A stretch of 21,112 nucleotides of DNA, from NCBI GenBank assembly GCA_903825095.1, contig CAIJZF010000363.1, positions 1 through 21,112 of the forward strand, read 5' to 3'. Shown one piece after another: positions 1-7,835 of the stretch (position 1 is its first letter; each line of letters opens with the position of its first letter). The notes below the pieces were generated by a model. That model ran no database searches. It saw only the letters and a list, made by a program, of their open reading frames with translations, and had not been told where the DNA came from. Source of the stretch: an uncultured Bacteroidota bacterium (lineage in GTDB: Bacteria > Bacteroidota > Bacteroidia > Chitinophagales > Chitinophagaceae). The translations under genes were made by a program, and so were the position numbers.

Positions 1-150
1 ATGGATGGTATCTTTAACGAAGGAGATGTAGTAAAAGTGAAATTGGTTGGTTTGGATCCTAAAACAGGTAAGTTCAAATTAAGTCATAAAGCTTTATTAC
101 CTCGTCCAGAGCAAGCGCCTCGTGAAGATAGAGGTCCTCAACAAGGTTAA
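1..150 (+). CDS. pnp: Polyribonucleotide nucleotidyltransferase, C-terminal end (partial)
   Basis: The 5' part lies outside the window; 49 codons and the TAA stop are visible. The peptide reads as the last strands of an S1 RNA-binding domain ([20 protein letters not shown], then [13 protein letters not shown]) followed by a short charged tail. That order, an S1 end with a 'LSHKALL' strand and a disordered tail, is typical of bacterial PNPase, the 3'-5' exoribonuclease of mRNA decay. Ribosomal protein S1 or another S1-domain protein could end similarly, so pnp is likely but not certain. A rho-independent terminator follows directly. The ATG at position 1 is an internal Met, not the start. Confidence 0.7.
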   Translation: MDGIFNEGDVVKVKLVGLDPKTGKFKLSHKALLPRPEQAPREDRGPQQG

Positions 151-170
151 TTTTTTAGCATTATAATATT

Positions 171-197
171 AAAGCCCTGATTTATCGGGGCTTTTTT
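171..197 (+). terminator. Rho-independent terminator of pnp
   Basis: The arms AAGCCCTGA (172-180) and TCGGGGCTT (185-193) form a 9-bp stem containing one T-G wobble around a TTTA loop. A run of T residues follows on the + strand. It lies about 20 nt after the pnp stop. Confidence 0.85.
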
Positions 198-213
198 GTT
201 TATTATACAAGTC

Positions 214-315
214 GATGATTAAATACATAATCTTCGTCTCTCTCTGCGTTGAAGTTTGACTCATGCATCAGACGCTTGTTCGCGTCTTCTCGCCTCAGAT
301 TAGTATTTAATCATC
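214..315. repeat. Palindromic repeat element E1 (REP/MITE-like)
   Basis: A perfect 13-nt inverted repeat, GATGATTAAATAC (214-226) and GTATTTAATCATC (303-315), encloses a more GC-rich core of about 76 nt. The pairing extends inward by TAATCT/AGATTA with one bulged base. The core holds its own small hairpin, AGACGC-TTGTTC-GCGTCT (270-287), and the string CTCTCTCTGCG. A related element (E2, 16398-16476) lies in the opposite orientation and shares the ATAC...GTAT ends and the CTCTGCG block. No ORF is present in it. The element class is inferred. A structured RNA or a non-autonomous mobile element are the main alternatives. Confidence 0.6.
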
Positions 316-381
316 TTACTATTATACCTTTACGGCCTAAGACCTATTAAGAACCTAATTAAAGACGTACAAAACAATCTA

Positions 382-1272
382 ATGTCTAAAGAATATATAC
401 AAATAGCCTTCAATTTTGACAATCAGGACCAATTTGAAATGCTGGTTGCTCAGCTTTCTGCATTAGGATTTGAGGGGTTTAACGAGGAAGAGGCAAGCCA
501 AGGCATTAATGATGGGGTGAAAATGTCAAATAAGCTAGGAGAAGGGGCAGGACATTGCAAAACCTTTGTACTAAAGACAGATTTTGAGGCTAATTTATTG
601 GGTAATGAATTAGATATTATATTCAAGCAGCATAAGTTAACTTACACAAAATCAGTTATTAAAGAAGAAAATTGGAATGCCCTTTGGGAATCTAATTTTG
701 AACCAGTAAGGGTGGGTGATTTTGTGGGTATACGAGCTAATTTTCATCCCCATTTTGAACCTAAAGTAGCTTATGAGATAGAGATTACACCCAAAATGAG
801 CTTTGGAACAGGGCATCATGCAACCACTTTCACAGTCATAGAATTAATGGAATCTATGGACTTTAAAGGGAAGTCGGTTTATGATTTTGGAACGGGCACT
901 GGTATTTTAGCCATACTTGCTGAAAAGCTAGGGGCGGCATCGGTTCTAGCTGTAGATAACGACGATTGGTGTATAGAAAATTCCATAGAAAATGTACAAA
1001 ACAATGGTTGTCAATTAGTTAGAATAGAAAAAGTAGAATCGGCCTATCAAAAAGAAAACTTTGACATTATTATAGCCAATGTAAACAGGCATATCATTGA
1101 AGCTAATATGCTTGAATTAAGCCAATTGGCAAGTCCTACAGCTACCTTGGTTTTAAGTGGTTTACTTATTGAGGACCAGGCAGATATGATAGAATTAGCA
1201 GCGAAACAAGGCTGGAAATACCAAAAATCAAGGCCCTTAAATGGCTGGGTTAGTTTATTGTTTAATCTTTAA
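382..1272 (+). CDS. prmA: Ribosomal protein L11 methyltransferase
   Basis: A class I SAM-dependent methyltransferase predicted to methylate ribosomal protein L11 in the cytoplasm. The 296-aa length suits PrmA. The N-terminal ~120 residues look like the L11-recognition domain. The catalytic domain starts with the PrmA-typical stretch MSFGTGHHATT, followed by the SAM-binding loop DFGTGTGIL (168-176), an acidic residue at the end of the next strand (VLAVDND), and IIANVNRHII where the family has its N-x-x-x motif IV. The ATG start follows an AT-rich leader with no clear Shine-Dalgarno, as is normal in Bacteroidota. The plsY gene follows 76 nt downstream with its own apparent promoter. Confidence 0.93.
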   Translation: MSKEYIQIAFNFDNQDQFEMLVAQLSALGFEGFNEEEASQGINDGVKMSNKLGEGAGHCKTFVLKTDFEANLLGNELDIIFKQHKLTYTKSVIKEENWNALWESNFEPVRVGDFVGIRANFHPHFEPKVAYEIEITPKMSFGTGHHATTFTVIELMESMDFKGKSVYDFGTGTGILAILAEKLGAASVLAVDNDDWCIENSIENVQNNGCQLVRIEKVESAYQKENFDIIIANVNRHIIEANMLELSQLASPTATLVLSGLLIEDQADMIELAAKQGWKYQKSRPLNGWVSLLFNL

Positions 1273-1320
1273 AAGAAGGTTCACCAGGTAGTGTTAACAA
1301 ATCATTAATTTTTTTCGTCG

Positions 1321-1328
1321 TATATTTG
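1321..1328 (+). promoter_or_regulatory. Bacteroidota-type -7 box for plsY
   Basis: TATATTTG matches the TAnnTTTG -7 consensus of the Bacteroidota primary sigma factor, and lies 20 nt before the plsY ATG. I see no good TTG -33 element at the usual distance, so the call rests on the -7 match and its position. Confidence 0.45.
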
Positions 1329-1348
1329 CCTTCCAAGAAAATTGAAAT

Positions 1349-1984
1349 ATGACTGAAATTGTATTAATTATTCTGGCCTATATCATCGGTTCTATCCCTA
1401 CAGCAGTTTGGGTGAGTAAGTCTGTTTTTGGGATTGACATTAGAGATTACGGAAGTGGGAACGCAGGTGCGACCAATTCCTTTAGAGTTTTGGGCTCAAA
1501 ATGGGGAAGTTTTGTAATGCTGGTGGATGTAACTAAGGGCGTAATTGCAACTTCCTTATACATACTTATTCCTTATTATTTAACCAACGAACTAGCAAGA
1601 ACCAATTTTATGATAGCCCTAGGAATGGTGGCTGTCCTTGGACATATATTTCCCATTTTTGCCAATTTTAAAGGGGGAAAGGGTGTGGCTACTTTATTGG
1701 GAATGGCCTTAGCTATTCAACCAGTAGTCGCTTTATTATGCTTAGTAGTATTCTTAATTACTTTGCTTTCTACAAGATTCGTATCATTAAGCTCTATGCT
1801 CGCTGGAGTGGCTTTTATGGTATTGATCCTCTTTATTTTCAATGAAAAGGAGACTATCTATCGCCTTTTCGCTATTATAGTTGCAATGATGGTGGTGGTG
1901 ACTCATCAGAAAAACATTACCAGGCTTATCAAGGGTACTGAAAATAAGGTGCCCATTTTCAAAAACAGAGGTAGAAAGCCTTAA
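1349..1984 (+). CDS. plsY: Acyl-phosphate:glycerol-3-phosphate acyltransferase
   Basis: An integral membrane enzyme that moves the acyl group from acyl-phosphate to glycerol-3-phosphate, the first step of phospholipid synthesis. The 211-aa protein shows the three PlsY motifs in order: GSIPTAVWVSK near the N terminus leading into DYGSGNAGATNSFRVLG, GHIFPIFANFKGGKGVAT in the middle, and a later loop with THQKNITRLIKGTENK at the cytoplasmic end. Hydrophobic segments between the motifs fit a five-helix topology. The tail is short and basic. Confidence 0.95.
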   Translation: MTEIVLIILAYIIGSIPTAVWVSKSVFGIDIRDYGSGNAGATNSFRVLGSKWGSFVMLVDVTKGVIATSLYILIPYYLTNELARTNFMIALGMVAVLGHIFPIFANFKGGKGVATLLGMALAIQPVVALLCLVVFLITLLSTRFVSLSSMLAGVAFMVLILFIFNEKETIYRLFAIIVAMMVVVTHQKNITRLIKGTENKVPIFKNRGRKP

Positions 1985-2053
1985 TTAGGATTTGCTCCAC
2001 AAATTTTTTTAAGATTTCATCCCATTTTGTAGTTCAAAAAAATTAGAATTTCG

Positions 2054-2061
2054 TAACTTCG
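2054..2061 (+). promoter_or_regulatory. Possible -7 box for the DUF3052-OmdA gene
   Basis: TAACTTCG departs from TAnnTTTG by one base and lies 23 nt before the ATG at 2085. A TTG occurs at 2027-2029, slightly further away than the usual -33 spacing. This is a weak call. Confidence 0.3.
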
Positions 2062-2084
2062 TCGTCCCTTAAAACTTTAAAGCT

Positions 2085-2753
2085 ATGTCAGGTAATCAGA
2101 ATATTTTAGAGAAATTGCAGTTGAAGGAAGAGAAAAATTTACTGATCCAAGGCCTACCTTCTTCCGTAGAAAAGCAGTTTGCTAAGCTTTCTTACAACAA
2201 GAACTTGACCCCTTTATTAAAGACTAGAAAAATCGATTTTGCGCTTATTTTCGCTATCAATCAATTGCAATTAAATAATATTCTAAAAGAGGTATTTTCA
2301 GCCTTACATCCAGAAAGTAAATTATGGATTGCTTATCCAAAAACCACTTCCAAAATTGTATCCGATTTAAATAGAGACGCTAGCTGGGAAATTTTATCTA
2401 AGAACGATTACGAGGCAGTAAGACAAGTTACTTTAGACCATGTATGGACAGCAATGCGTTTTAAGAAATTAGATCAAATACCTAATAGAAACAGAACCTT
2501 TGTTGAATTCAAGTCTGCCAATATTAAAGTAGATGATTTTGAAAAAAGATTAATTGCCCTTCCTATAGAATTAGATAAATTATTTGGCGCACATGAAGAA
2601 GCCAGAGAGTTCTTTATTTCTTTATCTATATTAAATCAAAAAGAATATTTAAGTTGGATCCAAGGCGCGAAGAAAGAAGAAACTAAACAAAAGCGTTTGG
2701 AATCTACTTTAGAAAAATTATTAGCAGGGAAGAATAGCCCATCCGAGAAGTAG
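2085..2753 (+). CDS. DUF3052-like / YdeI-OmdA fusion protein
   Basis: A 222-aa cytoplasmic protein with no signal peptide or membrane segment, built from two recognisable parts. Residues ~8-130 resemble DUF3052: a short Rossmann-like stretch ending in SKLWIAYPKTTSKIVSDLNRD, then the 'V..DHVWTAMRFKK' strand near residues 118-128. Residues ~150-215 resemble the YdeI/OmpD-associated (OmdA) family, with an EEAREFFISLSILNQKEYLS helix followed by a KKEETKQKRLESTLEKLLAGK basic helix. Neither domain has a firmly established biochemical activity; OmdA members are linked by name to bacteriocin protection and OmpD association. The gene stands alone, with its own possible promoter and a downstream terminator. 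Domain calls are from memory of family patterns. Confidence 0.65.
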   Translation: MSGNQNILEKLQLKEEKNLLIQGLPSSVEKQFAKLSYNKNLTPLLKTRKIDFALIFAINQLQLNNILKEVFSALHPESKLWIAYPKTTSKIVSDLNRDASWEILSKNDYEAVRQVTLDHVWTAMRFKKLDQIPNRNRTFVEFKSANIKVDDFEKRLIALPIELDKLFGAHEEAREFFISLSILNQKEYLSWIQGAKKEETKQKRLESTLEKLLAGKNSPSEK

Positions 2754-2763
2754 TAATTATTTT

Positions 2764-2790
2764 AAGGCTCCAGGTTTGGAGCCTTTTGTT
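2764..2790 (+). terminator. Terminator between the DUF3052-OmdA gene and dnaG
   Basis: AAGGCTCCA (2764-2772) pairs perfectly with TGGAGCCTT (2777-2785) around a GGTT loop, followed by TTGTTATTT on +. It sits between convergent genes. The dnaG stop begins at 2791 on the - strand, so the hairpin also follows dnaG immediately, but the U-tract in that direction is poor. Confidence 0.75.
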
Positions 2791-4717
2791 ATTTCAAAAT
2801 AACCGTTCCAATACTTTGCGTTAATTCTCGCTCTACTTCTTTTAAATGCTTATGTATTTGAAGTAATTGTATTTGTTCTTTTTCAGGTGCAGTCTCTAGG
2901 TCCATTTGATTTTGACTAATCATCTTTTTCACCTTTCTTAATTTAAAGTACATTAAACCTATTTCAACTTCGTTGATAATATCTTTTACATCTTCGCGTT
3001 CTGGCTTTCCTAATTTCTCATTCCATCTTGAACTTAATTCATGGTCGGGTTCAAATAAACTCACTACCCATTTTTGCACTCTTTCATCTTCATGGTATTG
3101 AAGTGTTTTACCATTGGGAAGCTTGCCTGCATAAAACCATTTTTTATAAGCGTCTACCAAATAAACCATATCCTCATTTTCTAAAGGGAAGCTTTCTATT
3201 TCATCAAAAATCCACTGTGCTACTAATTTATTTTCTTTGGTAAGTTCATTGCCATACTCAATAATTAGTTTTACTAAATTTTTCTCGTGGGCTAAATCTT
3301 TATCTGTAAATAAGTCGGTATCCTGCTGTTGTTCTTGACCTTGAGGGAAGCTAGGCATTAGAATAGCCGCTTCATCATAAGACATTTTCTTTTCTTCCTT
3401 TACTATCTTGTCTCTCTTGAACTTATTGACAAGTTGGGTTAAGCCTGTTTCGTCAATACGCAGTAGGGAAGAGCACTTCCTAACATATTCTTGTAGCTTG
3501 GTAAAGTCCTCTGGCTTATTAATTTTACTTAAGGTCTCTGCAATTTGATTCACCAAGGCATTTTTCTTATTCAAATCTCCACCCACTTCTTTTAACTGTA
3601 CTTCTAATTGAAAGAGTACAAAATCTTTTTTAGCCGATTGTACAAATTCTCTAAAAGCGTCGGGTCCTACTTTATTTACATAGCTATCTGGATCTTCTTT
3701 ATCTGGAATTAAAACAAGTTGCACATTTAATCCTTCTTCCAATGCCATGTCTAGACCACGCAAGGCTGCTTTCACACCTGCTGCATCTCCATCATAAATT
3801 ATGGTAAGGTTCTGCGTATACTTTTTAATAAGTCTTAACTGGTCAATAGTTAAAGAAGTACCACCACTGGCCACCACATTTTCAATACCTGCTTGGTGAA
3901 GGCTTACCACATCGGTATAACCTTCTACGAGTAAACATTCATTTAATTTATCTATAGAAGTTCTTGCAAAATAAGAACCATATAAAATTTTACTTTTTAC
4001 ATAAATATCATTCTCGGGTGAGTTAATGTATTTAGGTGACTTATCATTTTTTGCAATTTGTCTTGCACCAAATCCAATAATTTTTCCAGTGGTATTATGA
4101 ATAGGAAAAATAATACGGTCCCTATAATTATCTTGCCACTCGCCATTACGCTCTACTACTAAACCTGTTTTGGCAAAAAGTTCAGGATTGAATTGATTTT
4201 GAATTAAGGCCTTTGCTAAACTATCTTTATCGGAAGGGTTGTATCCAATTTTAAATTTTTCTACAATGGGTTTTAAAAAACCTCTATGTTGCATATAGCT
4301 TTGCGCAATAGATTCACCAGCTTCTGTATCCCAGTATTGCTTGGTGAAAAAATCCATCGCGAAGTTGTTAATCGCATATAAACTATCGGCTACTTGTTGT
4401 GCTAATTTTTGAGCAGGACTGGTCTCTGTTTCTTCAATTTCAATATTATACCTTGCTGCTAACCATCTTAAAGACTCTACATAACTATACTTCTCATGCT
4501 CCATTAAAAAAGTAATGGTATTGCCACTTTTGCCACAGCCAAAACATTTGTAAATTTCTTTCGCAGGGGAAACGGTAAAAGAAGGCGATTTTTCGTTGTG
4601 AAAAGGGCAGTTGCCTATGTAGTTGGTACCTCTCTTTTTTAACTTTACAAATTCACCCACCACATCAATGATGTCAATTCTGTTGGTAATTTGTTGTATG
4701 GTATTCGAGGTAATCAT
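2789..4717 (-). CDS. dnaG: DNA primase
   Basis: Synthesises RNA primers at the replication fork. The 642-aa protein has the full DnaG layout. The N-terminal CHC2 zinc-binding domain has ligands Cys37, His40 (CPFH), Cys58 and Cys61 (CFGC). The central catalytic core contains GFGARQI and the Toprim motifs EGYTDV and, further on, IIYDGDAAG. The C-terminal ~200-residue region is charged and helical, as expected for the DnaB helicase-binding domain. The start MITSNTIQQI matches the normal family N terminus. The STAS gene lies 36 nt upstream on the same strand and could be co-transcribed. A CGAAAATA at 4724-4731 (TATTTTCG on -) could be a weak internal promoter. Confidence 0.96.
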   Translation of the reverse strand: MITSNTIQQITNRIDIIDVVGEFVKLKKRGTNYIGNCPFHNEKSPSFTVSPAKEIYKCFGCGKSGNTITFLMEHEKYSYVESLRWLAARYNIEIEETETSPAQKLAQQVADSLYAINNFAMDFFTKQYWDTEAGESIAQSYMQHRGFLKPIVEKFKIGYNPSDKDSLAKALIQNQFNPELFAKTGLVVERNGEWQDNYRDRIIFPIHNTTGKIIGFGARQIAKNDKSPKYINSPENDIYVKSKILYGSYFARTSIDKLNECLLVEGYTDVVSLHQAGIENVVASGGTSLTIDQLRLIKKYTQNLTIIYDGDAAGVKAALRGLDMALEEGLNVQLVLIPDKEDPDSYVNKVGPDAFREFVQSAKKDFVLFQLEVQLKEVGGDLNKKNALVNQIAETLSKINKPEDFTKLQEYVRKCSSLLRIDETGLTQLVNKFKRDKIVKEEKKMSYDEAAILMPSFPQGQEQQQDTDLFTDKDLAHEKNLVKLIIEYGNELTKENKLVAQWIFDEIESFPLENEDMVYLVDAYKKWFYAGKLPNGKTLQYHEDERVQKWVVSLFEPDHELSSRWNEKLGKPEREDVKDIINEVEIGLMYFKLRKVKKMISQNQMDLETAPEKEQIQLLQIHKHLKEVERELTQSIGTVILK

Positions 4718-4753
4718 GAGGGCGAAAATAACTAATCTTAAGAGAAAATAGGG

Positions 4754-5152
4754 CTATTCTTGGTTCGAAAACTCCATATCGTCACTATCTAGTAATTCCC
4801 TTTCAATTTCCTCCATTTGGACAATGTCCCAAGCCTCTGATTCTGTGGGGGTCATATTCATTATTTCGGCATATTCGGTTAAATCTAGGGTATCCTGAAG
4901 GCTATCTGACAGGCAACAAATGACAAATGAGGTATTATTCTCATAGAAGCTGGCCTGACCATCTGCTAATTGGGCAATCACCGGCAACTCCCAACGGGCC
5001 ACTTGCCCTAGGTTTAAAACCAGGTTTTTAGGGGCTTCAGCACCAATTTTAGCTATAATTTGGGCTAATTCTGGCACGAGATTTGAACTAAGACTATTCT
5101 CGAGAATGGTAAGAACAGTAAATTTCTCTTTGAGTTCGGTTTTGTATTGCAT
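4754..5152 (-). CDS. Small STAS-fold protein, non-canonical
   Basis: A 132-aa cytoplasmic protein with the alternating strand/helix pattern of STAS (SpoIIAA-like) domains: a first strand KFTVLTI, a helix, the strand NLVLNLGQV, a helix, and the strand TSFVICCL. In phosphorylatable anti-sigma-factor antagonists the NLVLNLGQV strand leads into a D-S-S-G-like loop; here it runs into ARWELPVIAQ without that Ser pair. A strongly acidic C terminus follows (TESEAWDIVQMEEIERELL, then DSDD). It lies just upstream of dnaG on the same strand and is divergent from clpC. Its partner is unknown. Confidence 0.6.
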   Translation of the reverse strand: MQYKTELKEKFTVLTILENSLSSNLVPELAQIIAKIGAEAPKNLVLNLGQVARWELPVIAQLADGQASFYENNTSFVICCLSDSLQDTLDLTEYAEIMNMTPTESEAWDIVQMEEIERELLDSDDMEFSNQE

Positions 5153-5206
5153 ATGGGCTTAATAATAAAAGGTTGATAAACAAGTAATACTTAACATACT
5201 TTAGGT

Positions 5207-5214
5207 CAAAAATA
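5207..5214 (-). promoter_or_regulatory. -7 box for the STAS gene (and perhaps dnaG)
   Basis: CAAAAATA on + reads TATTTTTG on -, a full match to TAnnTTTG. It is 55 nt before the STAS ATG and back to back with a possible clpC promoter 6 nt away. Confidence 0.4.
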
Positions 5215-5219
5215 TTCGT

Positions 5220-5227
5220 TATTCTTG
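5220..5227 (+). promoter_or_regulatory. Possible -7 box for clpC
   Basis: TATTCTTG is one base away from TAnnTTTG and lies 20 nt before the clpC ATG, implying a very short leader. I see no CIRCE-type repeat or other clear heat-shock operator in the intergenic region. Confidence 0.3.
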
Positions 5228-5247
5228 TAACAGCTCGAAATAAATAT

Positions 5248-5898
5248 ATGGATAATAATTTTTCAACACAAGTTAAGGAAATCATCTCTTATAGCCGTGA
5301 AGAGGCTTTGAGATTAGGTAATGACTTTATAGGAGCTGAGCATTTAATGCTAGGCCTTATAAGAGACCAGGAAAATACTGCGATAAAGGTATTGAAGCAG
5401 TTGAATGTAAATTTAGCAGAACTAAGAAAAGAAATTGAATTAGCCGTTAAGGATAAGTCGGGAAAGAATGTGGCGAACATTAATAGTTTGCCCTTAACTA
5501 AGCAAGCTGAAAAAGTAATTCGTGTTACGGTATTGGAAGCAAAGGCACTTAAGAGCCCGATGGTAGAAACGGAGCATTTACTTTTAAGTATTTTAAAAAA
5601 CAAAGAAAACATAGCCACACAAATTTTAAATCAATTTGATATTGACTATGATTTATTCAGAACAGAATTAGGCATGATTGGATCAAATACAGATGAGCCT
5701 AGTATTCGTCCTAGGCAGAATTTCCTGAAGAAGGAGATGATGAATTTGAAGAAGAGAAAAGAGGTGGCGGTGCTGGCGCCTTTGGTGCTGCATCTAAAGC
5801 AAAACCTACAACACCTAATAAGTCAAAGACTCCTGTACTTGATAATTTTGGTCGTGATATTACCAAGCTTGCAGAAATGGATTCATTGGATCCTATAG
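5248..5898 (+). CDS. clpC: ClpC N-terminal domain fragment (5' part of frameshifted gene)
   Basis: The first 216-codon reading frame of clpC. Residues 1-~150 contain the two Clp_N repeats of a ClpC/ClpA chaperone: one centred on ARLGNDFIGAEHL-like sequence (EALRLGNDFIGAEHLMLGL) and one on KSPMVETEHLLLSIL. These bind substrates and adaptors. Only residues up to Arg156 look native. From Gln157 on the frame is wrong, and it encodes an unrelated hydrophobic tail ending in a stop at 5896-5898. The correct continuation is in the -1 frame. If expressed as read, the product would be a free ClpC N domain with a 60-residue non-native tail. Confidence 0.85.
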   Translation: MDNNFSTQVKEIISYSREEALRLGNDFIGAEHLMLGLIRDQENTAIKVLKQLNVNLAELRKEIELAVKDKSGKNVANINSLPLTKQAEKVIRVTVLEAKALKSPMVETEHLLLSILKNKENIATQILNQFDIDYDLFRTELGMIGSNTDEPSIRPRQNFLKKEMMNLKKRKEVAVLAPLVLHLKQNLQHLISQRLLYLIILVVILPSLQKWIHWIL

Positions 5899-7835
5899 TA
5901 GGTCGTGATGCAGAAATAGAAAGAGTGAGTCAAATTTTAAGTAGAAGAAAAAAGAATAATCCCATATTAATAGGTGAGCCGGGTGTGGGTAAGACGGCCA
6001 TTGTAGAAGGTTTAGCACTTCGTATTGTGCAAAGAAAAGTAAGCCGTGTCTTATTTGATAAGCGTGTTATTTCTTTAGACTTAGCAGCACTTGTTGCAGG
6101 TACTAAATACAGAGGACAGTTTGAAGAGCGTATGAAGGCCATTATGAATGAGCTTGAAAAAAACAGAGACGTTATTTTATTTATAGATGAAATACATACT
6201 ATTGTGGGTGCCGGTGGAGCAAGTGGTTCCTTAGACGCTTCCAATATCTTTAAGCCAGCACTAGCGCGTGGAGAATTACAATGTATTGGTGCATCTACCT
6301 TAGATGAATACCGTATGCATATTGAAAAAGATGGAGCCTTGGATAGACGTTTCCAAAAAGTAATTATCGAACCACCAAGTGTGGCTGATACGATTACCAT
6401 CTTAAATAATATTAAATCTAAATACGAGGATTATCATAGCGTAGTATACGATCAAGAAGCCATAGAAGCTTGTGTGAAATTAAGCGACCGTTATATGACC
6501 GACCGTTTACTTCCCGATAAAGCCATTGATGTATTGGATGAAGTAGGAGCCAGAGTGCATTTGAAAAATATTAATGTTCCTTTAGATATTGTTGATTTAG
6601 AAAAACAAATTGAAGAAGTTAAGAACGAAAAAAATAGAGTGGTGAAAAGCCAACGCTTTGAAGAAGCGGCTAGCTTAAGAGATACAGAGAAGAAATTAGG
6701 AGAGGCTTTAGAAAAAGCTAAAACTACTTGGGAAGAAGATAGTAAGAACAAGCGTTTCCCTATTAACGAAGAAAATATTGCTGAAGTAGTGAGCATGATG
6801 ACTGGCATTCCTGTAAAAAGAATGGTGGAAGCAGAAACTACGAAGTTGAAAAAAATGACCGAGGAAATGAAGACCGAAGTCATTGGACAAGACGAAGCTT
6901 TAGGCAAAGTGGTGAAAGCCATTCAAAGAAATAGAGTAGGCTTGAAGGATCCTAAAAAACCTATTGGTACTTTTATTTTCTTAGGTCCCACTGGAGTAGG
7001 TAAGACAGAGCTTGCTAGAGCACTTGCCAGAAATTTATTTGACTCAGAAGATTCTTTAATTAGAATTGACATGAGTGAGTATATGGAAAAGTTTTCTGTA
7101 AGCCGTTTAATTGGAGCACCTCCAGGTTATGTAGGCTATGAAGAAGGTGGTCAGTTAACAGAGAAAGTGCGCCGTAAGCCATACTGCGTCATACTTTTAG
7201 ACGAAATTGAAAAAGCGCATCCAGATATTTATAATATTTTATTACAAGTATTAGATGATGGTATATTAACAGATGGCCTAGGTAGAAAAGTAGATTTTAA
7301 AAATACTTTAATTATCATGACTTCTAATATTGGCGCTCGTCAATTAAAAGAGTTTGGTGATGGAGTAGGATTTGCAACGGCTACCCGTGTGCTTCAGACC
7401 GATGAAAATAATAGATCTGTTATTGAAAAAGCATTAAAGAGAACATTCTCTCCTGAGTTTTTAAATAGAGTAGACGATGTAGTGGTATTTAATTCATTGA
7501 CTAAGGAAAATATTTTCTTAATCATTGACATTATCATGAAAAATGTCTTGAGTCGACTAGTGACTTTAGGATTGAATTTAGTGATATCGGAAGATGCCAA
7601 AGGATTTATTGCCGATAAAGGATATGATGTTCAATTTGGAGCAAGACCTTTACATAGAGCCATTCAGAAATATATTGAAGATCCTCTAGCTGAAGAAATC
7701 TTAAACCATAGTGTTAAAGAAGGCGATACTTTAATGGGAGATTTAGATAAAGAAAATGGGAAGTTGGTTTTTACTTTACAAAAAAAGGAAAAAGAAAAAA
7801 CGCCTAAGGCACCTAAAGAACCTAAAGAAGATTAA
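5877..7835 (+). CDS. clpC: ClpC AAA+ ATPase fragment (3' part of frameshifted gene)
   Basis: 652 codons from the first ATG of the second reading frame; native-looking sequence begins earlier, at 5715. D1 has Walker A GEPGVGKT (33-40) and Walker B ILFIDE. A middle domain follows with a UVR-like coiled coil ([20 protein letters not shown]). D2 has Walker A GPTGVGKT, Walker [12 protein letters not shown], and a VGF tripeptide (497-499) where ClpC/ClpA carry the ClpP-docking loop. This is the unfoldase of the ClpCP protease. The lysine-rich tail is low in complexity. Translation from 5877 would require internal initiation, for which no ribosome-binding site is visible. Its stop overlaps that of ubiX in a shared TTAA. 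Confidence 0.9.
   Translation: MDSLDPIVGRDAEIERVSQILSRRKKNNPILIGEPGVGKTAIVEGLALRIVQRKVSRVLFDKRVISLDLAALVAGTKYRGQFEERMKAIMNELEKNRDVILFIDEIHTIVGAGGASGSLDASNIFKPALARGELQCIGASTLDEYRMHIEKDGALDRRFQKVIIEPPSVADTITILNNIKSKYEDYHSVVYDQEAIEACVKLSDRYMTDRLLPDKAIDVLDEVGARVHLKNINVPLDIVDLEKQIEEVKNEKNRVVKSQRFEEAASLRDTEKKLGEALEKAKTTWEEDSKNKRFPINEENIAEVVSMMTGIPVKRMVEAETTKLKKMTEEMKTEVIGQDEALGKVVKAIQRNRVGLKDPKKPIGTFIFLGPTGVGKTELARALARNLFDSEDSLIRIDMSEYMEKFSVSRLIGAPPGYVGYEEGGQLTEKVRRKPYCVILLDEIEKAHPDIYNILLQVLDDGILTDGLGRKVDFKNTLIIMTSNIGARQLKEFGDGVGFATATRVLQTDENNRSVIEKALKRTFSPEFLNRVDDVVVFNSLTKENIFLIIDIIMKNVLSRLVTLGLNLVISEDAKGFIADKGYDVQFGARPLHRAIQKYIEDPLAEEILNHSVKEGDTLMGDLDKENGKLVFTLQKKEKEKTPKAPKEPKED

Larger units (their letters stand above)
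5248..7835 (+). pseudogene. clpC: Whole clpC gene, interrupted by a -1 frameshift
   Basis: Joining the first frame through AGG (5713-5715, Arg156) to the second frame at GCA (5715-5717) restores one 862-aa ClpC, a normal length for the family. The joined text reads SIRPR-AEFPEEGDDEFEEE, a plausible acidic, Gly/Lys-rich linker between the N domain and D1. One missing base, for instance a G in an original AGGGCA, explains the break. In the second frame a TAG sits at 5712-5714, so readthrough upstream is impossible. No X-XXY-YYZ slippery heptamer is present. The rest of both parts shows no decay, which points to a sequencing error or a very recent mutation. Confidence 0.8.

Noticed and set aside
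214..315. Integrase attachment site or CRISPR-like repeat
   Set aside because: Only one inverted pair per site, no spacer periodicity, no adjacent tRNA, integrase or cas gene; a dispersed palindromic repeat fits better.
5700..5725. Programmed ribosomal frameshift in clpC
   Set aside because: No slippery heptamer, no RF2-like CTTTGA and no clear downstream stimulatory structure; a simple one-base loss explains the break better.
5930..7600. Several open frames on - inside clpC (up to 156 codons)
   Set aside because: Ser/Leu/Phe-rich antisense shadows of the ClpC ATPase domains, with no start context or homology.
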